The translations under genes were made by a program, and so were the position numbers. Positions 12,601-23,769 of a stretch of 64,000 nucleotides of DNA are shown piece after piece. Source of the stretch: Epinephelus fuscoguttatus (lineage: Eukaryota; Chordata; Actinopteri; Perciformes; Serranidae). The stretch covers positions 2,850,501-2,914,500 of the forward strand of contig NC_064765.1 of NCBI RefSeq assembly GCF_011397635.1, written 5' to 3'. Positions within the stretch are counted from its first letter, which is position 1; every line of letters begins with the position of its first letter. Under the pieces are notes generated by a model, which searched no databases, had not been told where the DNA came from, and was given only the letters and a program-made list of their open reading frames with translations.

Positions 12601-13064
12601 TATTTTATTTTATTTTTTTTATACTGCCAATCACCCCAACAGGCTGTTGTATGAATCTTCATAAATCAGGAGGGAATAAAAATCGTATCCTTCACAGATT
12701 AAAACATGTTTCTGTTCTTCTCTTCATGTTTCTGACCCAGATATTAAATAAGTACAGTCCTGGATAAAGCTGCACTCAGTGGAGGGATCTGTTGACCTGT
12801 TCGTCTTTTGAGGTTTCAAAAAATAAATCTAAAGTTTAATACAATTAAAATCATTGAAACCTGCATTAAAAGTGCATTTAGTCTCTGTCAGACTTATTTG
12901 TTAGCTGCACATGTGTCAGTCTGAGCTCTGAACTCTTCAGCGTCAGCAGCATTAAACAAGTCAGGTTACGTCAGATATAATTAATCAAAGTTCACCTTGC
13001 TAATAAAAATAATTCTGATAACCTGACGTGAAGAAGAAATCCACAGGAGTGAACACACTAACAG

Positions 13065-16000
13065 TTAACCTATCTGTATGTCCCAGTCTGTCGCCACTCT
13101 GAGTGTCAGGCCGCTCACTGTCAGCGTGCAGCAGGTCTCCGTGTACTCAAACGCAGCGGACGTCTCTGTACCTGGTGACACATGGAAGATATGGTGAGCT
13201 TTTCTTTGTACTGATAAAATCAAAGAAATGCCTCAGTTTACAGGATTCAGTTGAGTCAAGAAAGATGTTTCTGATTTTTAATTTTGAGAGATAGTACCGC
13301 AGCTTTGTGACAACAACACAACTCAACTGGTTAAACAAGTCTGCCTCTAAATAAAAATGTCCAAATTTGAGTTGCAGACTGGGTTTATTTCAGTTTGACC
13401 GCACCAGTGTCTTCATGTTACGGTGGCTGTGATAGATGCTAAAGTGGCTTTGCTCGTAGTGGGGTCATGTGCAGGTGCATGTGAGATGTTACTATATTTA
13501 TGTGACTATATATGGAACTATAATGGCAGAGCCCCTCACCTGACACGTGCATGACCACCATGGACGGTTTGTTCTTCAGCCCCAGGACGGTGACCGACTG
13601 CACGACAGTATCACAGTCGAATGCTCCTTCTTCACCTGCAGGACTGACACACAGCAACAGCTATCAAACCATCATGTTTTCACTTCACTCTATTTGAAGG
13701 TCACTTCAGTCCTCAGCGTTCACGTCAGTCACTGGTACCTGCTCCTTTCACGTGTGGTCTAAAAATAGAGGTGCGAGCTGTGACTCACCGGCAGAGCAGA
13801 CGGCCTGACAGCATGTTGAACCTGCGCAGACAGAAGGCCTTTCTGTCCCGGTAGCTGAAGGAGTGGCCGTCGTCCAGGTACAACTCACCATCAGCGACGC
13901 CCTGCAGAGAGACGGGACGGCAGTCAGGATTGCACTAATTAAATTAGGCAAACGTCTAAAATAACTTAACAAGGGATGAATGAACTTTGCGTCTGTCTTA
14001 AAAAGACATGATTTTGATTTTTCTTTAAAGAATTAAATCAACTGAAGTGAAACATTTTTCACAGCAAAAATGGAAAAAAGAATATATATCAGTTTGTATC
14101 ACTGTATTTCTTTAAGTCATGCAGGTTTTATTTGCCTTATGAAACCTTTTATACCAGCAGCAGCCATGTTCCCAGATTTTTGACACGCTCACCTGAGAGC
14201 TGAGGGCCACAGTGATGGAGAGGGGGAGCTGTTGGAGTTCAGCTGTACAAGAGCCACTTCCTGTTGCCCTGCAGACCACCGAGCCGCCACGCTGGAACAC
14301 AGGAACCTGCAGAGGAAACACCAGGTAATAATATAATATCATGTATGAAGAAACTGCTGCTGTGTGAATGGAGACAAACTGACCGTGTCCAGGGTAACAG
14401 GCAGACTCAGAGTCCGGCCTCCTTTATACGCCTTCGCAGACTGGACATCAAACCAAACCTGAGACAGACACAAGCTTTAATAAAACACCCACGCTGAGGT
14501 GTATCATGAACACATCAGAACATATGAATGTGTTACCTGGAGGCTGATTTACCTCACCACATCCAGGGAGTATGACTTTGACTTCTTGGACACCAGGGTC
14601 GGTCACAGGACAGGCCAGCAGCGCTCCTCCTGTGTGACACCAAAAACGGTTCAACTGACAGAAACAGAAGTGAAATAATTCCAGGTCACACTGAGTAAAA
14701 ATGCAAAATTAAAAAAGGGATTTGTCACCAATCATGTACTGGTTGTCCACAGTGAAAGTGCTGTCTTCTGTTGGGAACTCCGCCCACAGAGGTCTGTGTG
14801 GTTTCAAATAAAAGGAGTGTTTTCCACTGTCTTTAAATGTCTATCTGTTTATTTGAGTGATAAATTCATGCCATTACATCATCTAAACATGAGAGACATT
14901 GACCTCTAGTGTCTACTGATGAAACTGAAAGGTAAAGCTGCAGAAGAGGCCTGCAGTGCTGCCTCTGAGCAGCAGATGGCAGCAGCACTGACCTGAGAGG
15001 AGGCAGACCACAGGTGTGAGCCTGGTGGAACAGAGTGTACCAGTAAGGCAGCAGACAGTACCTGAAGACACAAGAGACATGACTGTTACACTTTCTCCAC
15101 CAAATTAGCTCTGGCTCTTGAACCGGCTCCAGTCAGGAATCTTAATAACAATGCAATTTATTTATAGGCACCTTTCAGAGCACTCAGGGACACCGTACAT
15201 GGCAATAAATAAAATCATAATCAGTGTAAGTACCTCTGTTGCATCACAGTGCGGATCGCAGCAGTGACTTCCTCTCCAAACAACCAGGGCTCCCGGCGCT
15301 TTGTAATATTTGCAGAGTGACCTCTGAAAAACGGCTGCAGGGCTGCTGCCTGGTACCAACGCACCAGCAGCTCCGGCTCTGGATCCTGAATAAACCCACC
15401 GACATCGGCTGAAACACAGAGGGAAGAGGACACAGGAGGCCGTGACCTGAGGTGTGAGACTATGAGAATAAAGAACAGACAAGCAGCACGTCACAGAAGT
15501 CAAACATTCTCACCTCCACAAAATACGACGCCCGCCACGCTCAGAGACAAGAGCATCGGAATAGAGATCTTCAGATGTTCCCAACTGGCGACGTTGTCAC
15601 CTGTCCACACTGCTCCTGCATCCAGAACAAAGTCAGTGCAGTTAAGGAAACAACCATGATGACATCACAGATGTCTGACTTTATTTTATCATCTCTAACA
15701 CTTACCGAACCTCTGTGACCCGGCGAAGAAGGAGCGTGTGAGGACAAACGGTCTCTCTGAGCCACCTGAGCGAGTTATCAGCCCCTCTGCTGTGGCCATG
15801 TGCTGCGATAAAACAAAATAAACCATAAGGCTGTAACTCACATCATAGACTTTATGAATAACTGTCATTTAGTTATGTTGAGACCACAGATTTTTCTGCA
15901 GAGACAAAGGTGGAGTAATGACATTAATGCTGCACGTTCAACAGCTTTAATCTTTAAAAACTGTATCAAAAGAAGTTAAATGAGCTGCTCACCTGGTGGA

Positions 16001-19000
16001 AGCCGTACAGGTTGTGTAATTCCCGGTGTTCCCAGCCCCCATGATGCACTGTGTCCTTTGGCATGGTCTGCTCCGGCCCGCCAAACACAGACGGCTCATT
16101 CATATCATTCCACACAAATAAAGATGGCGTAGATCCCTGCGTCACACATCAACACTTCGGTGAGACTCAGCGAGTGAGAATATGATATAAAAACAGAATT
16201 ATACGAGATTATATTGGAATATTTAGCCTTTCTGTCAGGTGTCACAGCCACCAAAACAGAACTTCATCAATATTATAATAAATTCTTGTGGATAAATTGT
16301 GTTGCATAAAAACAGTAGTATTGATTAATGGATTATTTTTACACTCACCTTGTATTTATCCAGGCCGAAACATCTGGAGTACCAGGCTCGAGTGTCTGGG
16401 CTGCTGAAGTCAAGGTAAGAGGACTCACCTGTGAGAGAGGTTAAAGGGACAGTTCACCCCCAAATGATCATTTGTCTATCAGTTACTCACCCCGTCTTAT
16501 GTTAACTATAATTTTCTCACATGCCTCCAAGGTGAACAGGAAAAATTCTTGATGAACTGAAGTCATAGGATTTACAAACTCGCCCTTTCCGACAGGGAAC
16601 TTAACCTTAACTTAACTTTATCCATGCTCTATTCAGAGCCAGACTCTGTTTACAAAAACAGTAATTTTACCCCTCTGAACACAGAAGCTGCTGGTCTACT
16701 GCTGCCTCGATCAGCCCGCTTTTCGACCGCGACCCACCAGTTGGGAACCACTGGTCTAGATAATGTCAGGTTTTCCGTGCATGTGTGAAAGGAGCTAAAG
16801 TCATGTTCAAAAACTGACCTGAAATAAATATCTCAGAAAATATACACAATACAACTAATAACTAACTAATACAATATTCATTAATTAGGTTTATTTGTTG
16901 TGACATTTGTCGAGAGTTTCTATTATGTTATTGTGAAATCAGGTCTAATAAAACATTACCAGGCCAGCATGTGCCCTGAAAGATCCGTCCGTCTCTGTGT
17001 TTGACAAAGTAGCCTCTGTCTCTGGCCTCACGGTACAGCGACCAATCAGGGTCGACCTTGATGTGGGGATCACTGATAACAACCAACTGAAACATGAGAG
17101 AAAAATGCACAGTGAATCATCTACAGCTGTGACATATGACCACTTAAAAAAATATATAAGGTGCATCCTACAACTGACCTTCCTCTTCTTCCTCTCTAGG
17201 TGGCGCTGCAGGCCGGCTGGGTCGGGGAAAAGAGCAGAGTCCCAGGTGAAGTAACGCTTCTCATCTGTGTGCTCAATATCCAGCCAGATGACGTCGTACG
17301 GGATGTTGTGCCGATCAAATCCAGCGTCCACAGCCTTCACGTCGGCCTCATCATTGTAGTTCCAGCGACACTGGTGGTACCCGAGTGCAAACAACGGAGG
17401 GAGGGCTTGATATCCTGACGGAGGAGGGGAGAGGTACAGGTGTGAGTCAGACTGAGGGATGATGTCCTTCCATTTTCAACAATCACGCGTTGCTCTTTTT
17501 AAGAATAACTGTGGTTTCTTTGCAGATGAAGTGACACATTAATCTGACACCGTAGGGTGAAAACCTCCAAAAAGATCCTTTCCAAGATCTTAAATTTGGC
17601 ATTTTTCAGGTCATGCTTTGTTTTCATGTGCATATAAACACAATGTGCAGCACACACACCTGTCAGCTGAGCGTACTGGGTGAACAGCTGCTGTGGACTG
17701 GGCCCGAGCAGAACCACACAGTCAATGACTCCGCTCTCTGACAGCCAGTGGACGTCCGTCTGTGGCTCCGTACGCCTCCTCTTCACTGGAGGGGTGTGGC
17801 CATCCTGAGTGACGGGGGGGGGGGGGTTATGTGGTCATGAATGAAGATAACACTGGACTTTACCTGCTACACCAGGCGTAACACTGCGGTGGTTTAAATT
17901 TTCTGAGCAGAACCACACAGTCAATGACTCCGCTCACGGGGGCTGGAGCCTATCCCAGCTGACACTGGGCGAGAGGCAGGGTTCACCCTGGACAGGTCAC
18001 CAGACTATCACACGCTGACACATAGAGACAGACAACCATTCACACTCTTGTTATGCAGGACAATTTATTTTTCTTTGATTTTGATTCTGTTTGGCTGGAG
18101 CACCTGGAGGACCCACGCTGACACAAGAACATGCAAACTCCGCACAGAATGGGCTCCCACTCCTGCTACAGGCAACCCTCTTGCTGTGGCGAGTGCTTTA
18201 AATTTTCTGGGGCCCAAGGGTTTGATCCAAATATTTCTGGTCACAATTCTGTCTCTCTAACTTTTGGGCATCAATAAGCAGCTCCTGCAAAATGAAGCTT
18301 TTGACAGACAGACAGACACTGTATAAGAACAGCACTGGAGCAAAGGTTACCTGATGGTCAGATGGGCTGTACTGCACGTTCACAAACGTCTCCGATGCAT
18401 TGAGCCAAAACACTCCCAGAGTCCTGTCAGGCTTGTGGGCCACCAGCAGCGGCACAGACCCGTACAGGCCGAGGTGGCTGTACAAGTCATACGCGAAGAC
18501 ATCCAGGTTATACAGCCGATAAGGTTCACCATCTCTGTGGAGGTCATTAAAGACATGATTAAATTAATATCTTTACTGCATGAACTTCCTTTTTCCTGCT
18601 GTAGTGAAAATACATGTGTGTACCTGGTGTCTCTGAGCTGAAGGCTGTCAGCGTGCTCTGGAAGACCGTACACGTGACTGAACCCGTGGAGACAGAGGTC
18701 GGACCCGATGCTACTGGGACCTGGAGGAAAAGATCATGAGTATTTTTGTTTTTATTCATGCATTTCTGTATGTGTTGATGTTTTGATCTTTTCTTGAATG
18801 AGCCTAACGGACCAACTCTGCAGGATTTTCCTTAAAAACACAAGAGTGAATCTTGGGTCGGCTTTCACCTTCTCTGGTGAAGCTGTTTACAAACATTTCC
18901 TGCATAGTAAGATATTAAATGGCTGCAGTTTTTTTTCTTTTGTAAATTCCTCTCTATAAATTTGTTAGAAGAGATGCTTTGTAAATACGGTTACCATGTG

Positions 19001-22000
19001 GTATATTTATAGTTTTAAAAGAATCTAATTATATTTAGAATTTAAGTTCTAAGTTTTGACATGATAATTTTCCCCTAACCCTGATGATGACGACAATAAT
19101 GAAAAATACAATAATAGTTAGAATGCTACTAAAAAAAATACAATTTTAAAAATCTATATATAAAATAATGCTAATAATAATAATACAATTTCTTTTAAAT
19201 AAATCTATAAATAAAACTAAATAAAAATAATAATTCCTTTAATGATTATAATAAAAACAGAAACATTTTAAATATATAATAATAATGATGATAATAATAA
19301 AAATATACAACTATTACTACTGCTACTTATAGTAATGGTAATAATAAATGTACAAATATATATGTAACAATGATGATAATGATAATAATAATAATAATGG
19401 CTATAATAAATATAAAAAATTATATATATATGTTTAAATAATAATAATAATGCAAATAATAATGATTATAATAAAAATAATGCAATTAATTAAAAAATAC
19501 ATGTATAAATTATACATACATAAATATCAATAATTCAATATTATATATAATTCATAAAAAGTATTGTTTGTGTTTTGTAGGAGAAACACAAACAATATTC
19601 CCCTCCTGTTCACTGTATTAGAGCACTGGCAGAATTTCTAATAAGAAGAGAAAGAATCAGTTTTAAGTCTGACTTATTGAAACAGTAAAATGGCAGAAAC
19701 ACACCGTTAGCTTTGATATCCACAAACTCCTTGAAGGTCTCTTTCCATAATAAACCTGTGTCGTCCTCCTGAACCTGTCAGAGGAATAAATGGAAAAAGA
19801 TTAGACTTCATGCAGGAGTCATGTTACACCACATGTCGAACAGATTTGGTATCATCTCACCTCACTGCCATGAGATGAAGCCCTGAGGAACAAGAAGCAA
19901 AGATAATCTAACTTAATTCACATTTACGTGTTGTTGATTTGTTCCAGTCCACGACCCCTCCCTCAGCTCCTCACCTGAGTGGATCCTGCAGCGTCTCAAA
20001 CCACAGTTTGCCTCTGGAGTTAAACGTAACCATCACTTTGTCTTCATACAGGATCTCCAGTCGGAAAGGGAAGTGCCACACACACACCTGGTGACGTCCT
20101 GAGGACCAAGAGAAGGTGACAGAGTCCTTCGACTGTCTCTCCACTCTCAACCTGCAGGATGACGTGGGAAACAGTCGACCACTGTCTGAGGACTGCAGCA
20201 ATTTAATATAGAAGTTATTTTATGATTTCACATGTTGATCTTCTGACTTGTAGACAAAAATAAGAGACCCACCCTCCCAGAGAAGCACTGAACTAGCCTA
20301 AGTTGATTTCAACAACATTATTTCTCAGTCTTTTTTTTCCAAGCCGCAGACACAACATGAAACTCCCAGATGTACGGAGGCTGACAAGGGCAAACGCAAT
20401 GATGAAACGATGCAAATTTTCTCACCCTAGTGTTCTCCTGTTACGATGGCTGGATATGCAGTCTTCTTCTGCTGCACTTGTTTGCAAGGTTTGTGTGTTT
20501 TTGACTTTGCATTGTTTCTGTATTTGCTGTATTTGTTAAAACTTTCTGCAGCATGTTTTGATTTGCTGGATGTTTCCATTTGTTGTATCTGTTTCGGATT
20601 TTGTACACTTTTGGCAGCGTTTCTGAAACTGCAGCACTCTTCTCATAATGATGCAACTAAGGAATATTTCATCATCGATTAATCTGTTGGTTATTTTCTA
20701 GATTTATCGTTTAGTTATTTGGTCTATAAAATGTAATAAAATGGTGAAAAATGTAACAGTGACGCCCAGGATGATGTCATCAAAAGTCTCACTTTGTCCA
20801 CAACCCAAAGATATTCAGCTTACTGTCACAGAAGAGTAAAGAAACCAGAAAAACATTCATGTCTAAGAAGCTGGAATCAGAGAATTTTGACTTTTTTTTC
20901 TTTAAAAAAAATCAACTTAAAACGATGAGAAAATCATTGAATCAGTTAGCACAAAATGTTAATCGGTGACAGCTAATCAATTAATCGATTAATTGATGCA
21001 GCTCTGCTCCTAATAGAAGTGTTTTGGGCCATGTAGAGAGTTTGCCCTTGTCGGTCTCTGTAGTCCTGACGTGCAACACAACACAGACACAGAGCTGTTA
21101 GTGTATCAGAGGAAGGCCTCAGAGAGGAGAGGTGGAGTTCTTTAACTACATTGCTCGTGTAACTAGAGATCATAATGGCTGATGAAGTTCTTACTGTTCA
21201 CACCGCGGCTCCTCCGTTATCACATCTGGAACTCTGTAGCGTGGTTTAATGGGCTGCAGCTCGTCTATCAGGATCCTCACAGTGTTGTTTTTACAAGGTG
21301 ACACAGACAGGAGCAGTTTGGTCTGTGGAAAGAGCAAAGACAGAGTGTTTTAAATGTAGAGTTAAAAAGGGACGCTCAATCTTTTAATGTGACCTAAATT
21401 AAAACTAAAATCAGAATCAATAAAGTATCTCTGTTTGAAGATGTTCATGGCAGTTTTTAATCTTAAATAGTATTTTATATCACTGTGTAGTCCTACTAAT
21501 TCTTAATGAAAACACAATGTACAGTGTGTGATTTTAATCCTGCAGACGTGCACTCACACAGCAGAAAGGTATGAGTAACTTAATGATGAAATTGTGTCAC
21601 ATGTAAAGATCATTGTGTGTGTTCAGACCTGTGTGTCAGGCTCCAACAGCTCAAATCGTGCCCCCTTCTCTGTGAGCACCAAGGTGTCCAAAAGGGCTCG
21701 GTGCTGCAGGTTTGGGCCTCGAATCTGTCGCCTTAAAAGGGACAATAAAAATAAAATATCAATGTTACAATGTTGTTCTATTCAGCGAGGACCTGATGAG
21801 ATCTGTGGCTTAAATCTTACTCAACACACACAAAGCAAGATACAAAATAAAATAAAATACAACAAACAACACAATAAAATAAAAGCAAAATACACTGAAT
21901 TGTGGATCAGTTTTTATGCGTCCGTGCCAGGGATAGCCGCAGCCAAAGGCATTCAATTTTCAGGTTGTCCGTCCATCCATCCCATTCTTGGGAACACGAT

Positions 22001-23386
22001 ATCCCAAGAAGAAAGCCTTCAGGGAAGTTTTCCAAATTTGGCACAAATGCGGACTTTGACTCGAGGACAAAATGATTACATTTTGGTGGTCATAGGCTAA
22101 AGGTCAAGATCACCGTGAATGCAATATCTTAGGAACACCTTCAATGAATTTCTACATATTTGGCACAAACACCCACTTTGAGTGTTAAAATCTGAATGAG
22201 TATAGTGATAGTGAGATACTGGCTACAGTTGTAGTCGTAGTAGTGATGAAACGGTGACAAACATAAAATGAGCAAACTGGGCTCAAAGGTCAAAGGTTAA
22301 GGTCACTGTGACCTCTTCTGTTGCATTCTCATGAAAGTGGAATCTCAAGAACACCTTGTGGGAATTTCTTCAAATTTGGCACAAACATCGACTTTGAGTC
22401 AAGGATGAACTGATTAGCACTTGGTGGTCAAAGGTTACTGTGACTGTGCGTCTGTCTCATTTTGTGAATGCGTATCGAGAAACCCTTAAGGAATTTCCTT
22501 AAATGGCAAAAACGTCCACTTAGACTCACAAATGAACTGATTAGAACTTAGTGATTGAAGATCAAAGGTCACTGTGATGATGAAACATGTTTTGGCCATA
22601 ACTCGGAAATCCATGTGCTAATTCTGACAAAATTTCACACAAATGTCTAACAGGATAAAATAATGAAGGTCAAAAGGTCAGAGGTCAGCTTGACTGTGAC
22701 ATCATCATGTTTTAACGTCATATCTCAGGAACAGAAGGGGAGACATTTGGTCAGATACTGAATTGGTGACTCTAATCTTGAAACTGTGCTGATTGTATAG
22801 ATCTTCTGTGTGTGAAGCATCCATGTTTTCACTGACATGGATGGAGACTGTCAGAGACACTGGACTGGTGGGCGGAGTCATACAACCACAGGGTGGACTG
22901 GTGGGCGGAGTCATACAACTGTGAGGCAGTAGTTCTGATTTGTTAATTATAACACTGATATTAAATGTCCAACATACCTGTAAAAAGCCACCTGGTCACT
23001 TTTCTTGAACTTTTCTTTGCCTTCATCTTCAGGAACAACACTGAGGAACATGCACAGAGAGAAAACTAAATGTATGCATCATATACCACAGGGCACAGGG
23101 TGGGAAACAATCTTTTTTTCAAGCTTGTCCACAGCGACTTTAATACAAACTATTTAGATTTAAATTCAAGTACATAAGTATTTCAAAGCCACAGATGCAT
23201 TTCCCCACAAATGCAGGAGATCTTATCAACACACTGCACAACACTGAGCTGTCAGGGCACCTGAATACATGATACAGCCTCCATATGACTAAGTCAAATG
23301 TCACTAACAGAAGCTGTCACTTGTGCAGAGTGTGTGAAAACAGGTCGGTGTTTATACCTGACGACAGGTTGGCTCACTTCCGCCAT
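13065..23386 (-). CDS. ganc: Neutral alpha-glucosidase C (GH31 glycosidase)
   Basis: GH31 alpha-glucosidase that releases terminal glucose from alpha-1,4 glucans. The absence of a signal peptide ([10 protein letters not shown]) favours the cytosolic GANC over ER glucosidase II (GANAB). Exons: 23386-23358, 23040-22978, 21731-21629, 21322-21195, 20181-19975, 19882-19861, 19774-19705, 18720-18624, 18534-18351, 17804-17660, 17414-17179, 17086-16960, 16428-16349, 16136-15993, 15802-15706, 15615-15514, 15408-15234, 15061-14993, 14793-14729, 14629-14553, 14458-14384, 14306-14193, 13901-13789, 13643-13540, 13171-13065. They join in frame to 910 residues, against 914 in human GANC. The nucleophile is about Asp508 in [10 protein letters not shown]; the acid/base is about Asp584 in [15 protein letters not shown] and CWPG are also present. 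One acceptor (20181) is chosen by phase rather than by the best-looking AG. The upstream promoter has an ETS-type site. Confidence 0.95.
15148..15225. repeat. Short dispersed repeat fragment in a ganc intron
   Basis: 'aatttatttataggcacc' followed by 'cactcagggacaccgtaca' resembles the '...cgctcttcatggtactcaa' end at 6910-6960. It looks like the same kind of fish repeat terminus, ending a few bases before the donor of the 15408-15234 exon. Confidence 0.35.
16440..16760. repeat. Two adjoining dispersed repeat fragments in a ganc intron
   Basis: The first part opens 'aaagggacagttcacccc' and includes 'tatcagttactcacccc', a common fish repeat phrase also recognisable, degenerate, near 5640-5750 and 6650-6735. 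The second ends 'ccagttgggaaccactg', which resembles the terminus of a CAGTGGTTCCCAAC-type hAT element. Confidence 0.4.
17905..17935. repeat. Intronic 31-bp copy of ganc coding sequence
   Basis: This 31-base stretch is identical to 17706-17736, inside the ganc exon at 17804-17660. It lies 199 bases away in the adjacent upstream intron, in the same orientation. It abuts a dispersed repeat beginning at about 17936. Confidence 0.85.
17936..18190. repeat. Dispersed fish repeat in ganc intron
   Basis: Phrases such as 'ggctggagcctatcccagct', 'cctggacaggtcaccagac' and 'aacatgcaaactccgcacag' belong to a very abundant teleost repeat. The copy is internally deleted. No coding function was seen. Confidence 0.6.
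19080..19560. repeat. AT-rich low-complexity block with ATA/ATAA repeats
   Basis: Almost pure A/T sequence with interrupted 'ataata' and 'atata' runs lies in the ganc intron between exons 18720-18624 and 19774-19705. It looks like decayed trinucleotide microsatellite. Confidence 0.7.
20648..21007. mobile_element. MITE with 'gattaatcgat'-type ends in a ganc intron
   Basis: The left end carries 'catcatcgattaatctgttg' and the right end 'aatcgattaattgatgcagc', giving imperfect terminal inverted repeats. The interior phrases 'ccacaacccaaagatattca' and 'agaagctggaatcagagaat' match an abundant teleost MITE. The copy is diverged and a target duplication was not identified. Confidence 0.55.
21930..22925. 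repeat. Internally repetitive dispersed element in ganc intron 2
   Basis: Variants of 'aaatttggcacaaacatcga', 'gactttgagtcaaggatgaa' and 'ggtcaaaggtcactgtgacc' recur about every 130-200 bases. A second copy of this family lies at about 56480-58130. 22683-22869 is identical to 57916-58102. Confidence 0.6.
22862..22919. repeat. Two-unit tandem duplication
   Basis: A 25-base unit beginning ggactggtgggcgg occurs at 22862-22886 and again, identical, at 22895-22919 (period 33). It sits at the right end of the dispersed element in ganc intron 2. Confidence 0.8.
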
Positions 23387-23576
23387 GTCGAGCAGACAGA
23401 CAGACAGAAACTCAGACAGACAGGAAACAGCAGCCGGTAACAGTCGTTGAGATCCTCTGAGTTTTTCACAACATTATTTCTCTGTAAACTTCAGTGTGAA
23501 CCCTTCCTGACTCTTCCAGGACGAACAGCCGTAACAGCAGCGAGCACACACACACACAGGAAATGTGCTAATACAC

Positions 23577-23587
23577 CACTTCCGGTG
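23577..23587 (-). promoter_or_regulatory. ETS/GABP-type site upstream of ganc
   Basis: On the minus strand the sequence is CACCGGAAGTG, a full match to the ETS/GABP consensus. It lies about 190 bases upstream of the ganc ATG. Such sites often sit at TATA-less housekeeping promoters. A second GGAAGTG overlaps the first codons (ATGGCGGAAGTGAG, 23386-23373), which also resembles a YY1/ETS composite. Confidence 0.45.
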
Positions 23588-23664
23588 TGAATTTCAAATT
23601 AAATCTTCCCACCGAATTATTTCTGCCTTTTCTTTCATATTGTTTTTTTGGTTACCAAATTTTA

Positions 23665-23760
23665 ATTTACAAAGATAAGGGACTGTTCATTACTTATCTG
23701 TTAAAATCTATTGATTTAATTATTTCTGATTTACAAAGATAAGGGACTGTTCATTACTTA
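23665..23760. repeat. Direct repeat of 32 bp upstream of ganc
   Basis: A 32-base segment ('atttacaaagataaggga...') is present at 23665-23696 and, identical, at 23729-23760, 64 bases apart. It sits about 280-375 bases upstream of the ganc start codon. Confidence 0.85.
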
Positions 23761-23769
23761 CTTTTTAAC

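Noticed and set aside
10040..13064. Muscle-type first exon of calpain-3
   Set aside because: No minus-strand frame with the expected N-terminal insertion sequence was seen; the region holds a LINE tail and other repeats.
13439..13657. Separate small minus-strand gene
   Set aside because: It is a ganc exon (13643-13540) read through into flanking introns.
21594..22100. 168-residue open frame on the plus strand
   Set aside because: Runs antisense through a ganc exon (21731-21629) and into a dispersed repeat.
13065..23386. ER glucosidase II alpha subunit (ganab) as identity
   Set aside because: No signal peptide at the N-terminus, the length fits GANC, and the gene is directly upstream of capn3 as in human GANC-CAPN3.
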